A stretch of DNA of 64,000 nt, taken from NCBI GenBank assembly GCA_958450325.1, contig OY288241.1:45211978-45275977 (forward strand). The letters run 5' to 3'. Position 1 is the first letter of the stretch. Each line of letters starts with the position of its first letter. Shown one piece after another: positions 61,301-64,000 of the stretch. Source of the stretch: Agrostemma githago. Its lineage: Eukaryota; Streptophyta; Magnoliopsida; Caryophyllales; Caryophyllaceae. Position numbers and translations under genes: made by a program. Below the pieces are notes generated by a model. It was not told the DNA's origin. It made no database searches and was given only the letters and a program-made list of their open reading frames with translations.

Positions 61301-62861
61301 TCCCTGGACTTTCTTCGAGACAGTTTCCGACTATCTCTGGACTGTTATTTGAGACGGATCTTTGTCCCTGGACTATCTTTTATACAGTTGGAAACTATCT
61401 CTGGAATATTCTTTGGGATGGATCTTTGTCCCTGGACTTTCTTCGAGATTGTTTCCGACTATCTCTAGACTATTTTTTGGGACGGATCTATGTCCCTGGA
61501 CATTCTTCGAGACAGTTTCTGAGAATCTTTGGACTGTTCTTTGGGACAGATCTTTGTCCCTGGACTTTCTTGGAGATAGTTTCCAACTATCTCTGGACTA
61601 TTCTTTGGGACGGATCTTTGTCCCTGCACTTTCTTGGAGATAGTTTCCGACTATCTCTAGACTGTTATTTGGGACGGATCTTTGCCCCTGGACTTTCTTC
61701 TATATAGTTGGCGACTATCTCGGGACTATTCTTTGGGATGCATCTTTGTCCCTGGACTTTCTTCGAGACAGTTTCCGACTATATGTGGACTATTCTTTAA
61801 GACGGATCTTTGTCTCTGGACATTCTTCGAGACAGTTTCCGACAATCTCTGGACTGTTCTTTGGGATGGGTCTTTGTCCCTGGACTTTCTTCGAGACAGT
61901 TTCCGACTATCTCTGGACTATTCTTTGGGATGGATCTTTGTCCCTGGACTTTCTTCGAGACAGTTTCCGACTATCTCCGGACTGTTATTTGGGACGGATC
62001 TTTGTCCTTGGACTTTTATCGAGACAGTTTTTGACTATCTCTGGATTTTTATTTGGAACGGATCTTTGTCCCTGGACTTTCTTCATCACAGTTTCCCACT
62101 ATCTCTGGACTGTTCTTTGGGACGGATCTTTGTCCCTGGGCTTTCTTTGAGATAGTTTCCGACTATCTCTGGACTGTTCTTTTGGACAGATCTTTGTCCC
62201 GGAAATTTTTTGAGACAGTTGCCGACTTTTTCTTGATTGTTCTTTGGGACGGATCTTTGTCCCTGAACTTTCTTCGAGATAGTTTCTGACTATCTCTGGA
62301 CTGTTCTTTGTGACGGATCTTTGTCCCTAGACTTTGTTTGAGGCAGTTTCCAACTATCTCTAGACTTTTATTTAGGACAGATCTCTGTCCTTGGACTTAC
62401 TTCGAGACAATTGCCGACTATCTCTGGACTGTTATTTGAGACGGATCTCTATCCCTGGATTTTCTTCAAGACAGTTGCCGACTATCTCTGGACTCTTCTT
62501 TGGGACGGATCTTTGTCCCTGAAATTTCTTCGAGATAGTTTTCGACTATCTCTGGACTATTCTTTGGGACGGATCTTTGTCCATGGACATTCATCTATAT
62601 TGTTTCCGACTATCTCTGGACTCTTCTTTGGGACGGATCTTTGTCCCTGGAATTTCTTCGAGATAGTTTTCGACTATCTCTGGACTATTCTTTGGGATGG
62701 ATCTTTGTCCATGGACATTCATCTATATTGTTTTCGACTATCTCTGGAAGATTCTTTGAGACGGATATTTGCCCTTGGACTTTCTTCGAGATAGTTGTCG
62801 ACAATCTCTGTAGTGTCATTTGGGACGGATCTTTGTCCCTGGACTTTCTTCCAGATAGTTT
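58384..62861 (+). repeat. Two tandem 35-mer HORs (2239 bp each)
   Basis: The copies are 58384-60622 and 60623-62861. They differ by only a handful of bases that I can see, for example TTTCTCCCTGG (59129) against TTTGTCCCTGG, and GTTGCCCACT (60235) against GTTGCCGACT. Each contains a segment with GTCCCTGCAC, GATGCATCTTTG and CTATATGTGG, which are otherwise confined to region II. Confidence 0.9.
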
Positions 62862-64000
62862 ATGACTATCTCTGGACTGTTAATTGGGAGGGATCTTTGT
62901 CCCTGGACTTTCTTCGAGATAGTTTCCGACTATCTCTGGACTGTTATTTGGGACGGATCTTTGTCCCTGGACTATCTTTTATACAGTTGGAAACTATCTC
63001 TGGAATATTCTTTGGGATGGATCTTTGTCCCTGGACTTTCTTCGAGATTGTTTCCGACTATCTCTAGACTATTTTTTGGGACGGATCTATGTCCCTGGAC
63101 ATTCTTCGAGACAGTTTCTGAGAATCTTTGGACTGTTCTTTGGGACAGATCTTTGTCCCTGGACTTTCTTGGAGATAGTTTCCAACTATCTCTGGACTAT
63201 TCTTTCGGACGGATCTTTGTCCCTGGACTTTCTTGGAGATAGTTTCCGACTGTCTCTAGACTGTTATTTGGGACGGATCTTTGCCCCTGGACTTTCTTCT
63301 ATATAGTTGGCGACTATATCAGGACTATTCTCTGGGATGGATCTTTGTCCCTGGACTTTCTTCGAGACAGTTTCCGACTATCTCCGGACCATTCTTTAAG
63401 ACGGATCTTTGTCTCTAGACATTCTTCGAGACAGTTTCTGACAATCTCTCGACTGTTCTATGGGATGGGTCTTTGTCTCTGGACTTTCTTCGAGACAGTT
63501 TCCGACTATCTCTGGACTATTCTTTGGGATGGATCTTTGTCCCTGGACTTTCTTCGAGACAGTTTCCGACTATCTCTGGACTGTTATTTGAGACGGATCT
63601 TTGTCCCTGGACTATCTTTTATACAGTTGGAAACTATCTCTGGAATATTCTTTGGGATGGATCTTTGTCCCTGGACTTTCTTCGAGATTGTTTCCGACTA
63701 TCTCTAGACTATTTTTTGGGACGGATCTATGTCCCTGGACATTCTTCGAGACAGTTTCTGAGAATCTTTGGACTGTTCTTTGGGACAGATCTTTGTCCCT
63801 GGACTTTCTTGGAGATAGTTTCCAACTATCTCTGGACTATTCTTTGGGACGGATCTTTGTCCCTGCACTTTCTTGGAGATAGTTTCCGACTATCTCTAGA
63901 CTGTTATTTGGGACGGATCTTTGCCCCTGGACTTTCTTCTATATAGTTGGCGACTATCTCGGGACTATTCTTTGGGATGCATCTTTGTCCCTGGACTTTC
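62862..64000 (+). repeat. Third 35-mer HOR copy, truncated by window end
   Basis: The first 1139 bp of a third 2239-bp HOR continue in register with the two previous copies (for example GATGCATCTTTG at 59497, 61736 and 63975). One private change is TTTCTGACAATC near 63437. The array evidently continues past the window. Confidence 0.88.

Larger units (their letters stand above)
1..64000 (+). repeat. Satellite DNA array, 64-bp monomer, about 997 copies
   Basis: Every part of the window except 10533-10839 is a head-to-tail array of one 64-bp monomer, always in the same orientation. Numbering the monomer from GGATC, its anchors are GGATCTTTGTCCCTGG at 1-16, CTTCGAGACAG at 22-32 and TATCTCTGGACTGTTC at 41-56, closing with TTTGGGAC. 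The consensus is about 48% GC, with roughly 24 T and 9 A on the plus strand. Monomers differ at several positions, and the variants recur in fixed orders, which defines higher-order repeats. No array border is visible. The family is not one I can name. A plant origin is inferred from the Cassandra LTR inside it. No gene was found in any inter-HOR interval. Confidence 0.97.

Noticed and set aside
1..64000. CRISPR array
   Set aside because: There are no unique spacers between conserved repeats. The whole 64-bp unit is repeated, the array is far too long, and a plant retrotransposon LTR is embedded in it.
1..64000. Intergenic spacer subrepeats of the 45S rDNA
   Set aside because: No 18S, 5.8S or 25S sequence appears in 64 kb, whereas rDNA units would recur about every 8-15 kb in plants.
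1..64000. CENP-B-box-like motif
   Set aside because: I looked for the TTCG...A..CGGG pattern. The TTCGAGACAG segment of the monomer does not fit it, and no variant monomer I read comes closer.
1..64000. Telomeric or simple-sequence repeat
   Set aside because: No TTTAGGG-type runs or other microsatellite tracts were seen.
1..64000. Assembly artefact as the cause of the HOR pattern
   Set aside because: HOR copies carry private variants and graded similarity, and the LTR has a clean target duplication, which argues for real sequence. Copy number of near-identical runs (4821-6996, 54546-64000) could still be mis-estimated and would need raw long reads.

Overview
The whole 64-kb window is one uninterrupted satellite DNA array. 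I find no protein-coding gene, rRNA gene or tRNA gene. The basic unit is a 64-bp monomer present in about 997 head-to-tail copies, all in the same orientation. The array runs off both ends of the window, so neither border is visible. The only foreign sequence is a 307-bp solo LTR at 10533-10839. It has TG...CA ends, a 5-bp target-site duplication and an internal 5S-rRNA-like segment on the minus strand. That combination is diagnostic of the Cassandra TRIM retrotransposons of vascular plants, so the window is very probably nuclear heterochromatin of a plant, centromeric, pericentromeric or subtelomeric. I do not recognise the satellite family or the species.

Monomers are organised into higher-order repeats (HORs). 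One variant monomer carrying the palindrome TTGTCGACAA occurs once in nearly every HOR, and I use it to mark HOR starts. Spacings between markers are almost exact multiples of 64 bp, minus a few recurrent signature deletions (a 63-bp monomer, a 49-bp monomer and a 13-bp loss). The ancestral-looking HOR is a 22-mer of 1407 bp. A 17-mer of 1088 bp lacks five consecutive monomers (319 bp).

Layout: (I) 1-14.3 kb, interspersed 22-mers and 17-mers, with the Cassandra solo LTR inside one 22-mer. (II) 14.3-35.6 kb, mostly 1407-bp 22-mers in distinguishable haplotypes, broken up by shortened or extended 9-, 10-, 18-, 19- and 28-mers made by unequal exchange. (III) 35.6-50.6 kb, a heterogeneous zone of 16- to 25-mers with a nested 6-mer (384 bp) and a duplicated 1264-bp 20-mer. 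(IV) 50.6-64 kb, long HORs, including a 1919-bp 30-mer repeated twice and a 2239-bp 35-mer repeated twice plus a partial third copy.

The plus-strand consensus is T-rich (about 24 T to 9 A per monomer) and has no stop codon in any frame. Because 64 is not a multiple of 3, each frame cycles through all three phases every 192 bp. This gives many overlapping open frames of 60-370 codons that are by-products of the repeat, not genes. Nothing here works as a pathway; the interest lies in array architecture, recombination history, dyad symmetry, methylation-like decay and a Pol III-type promoter dropped into the satellite. All counts and spacings come from reading the sequence by eye and have not been computed by alignment.
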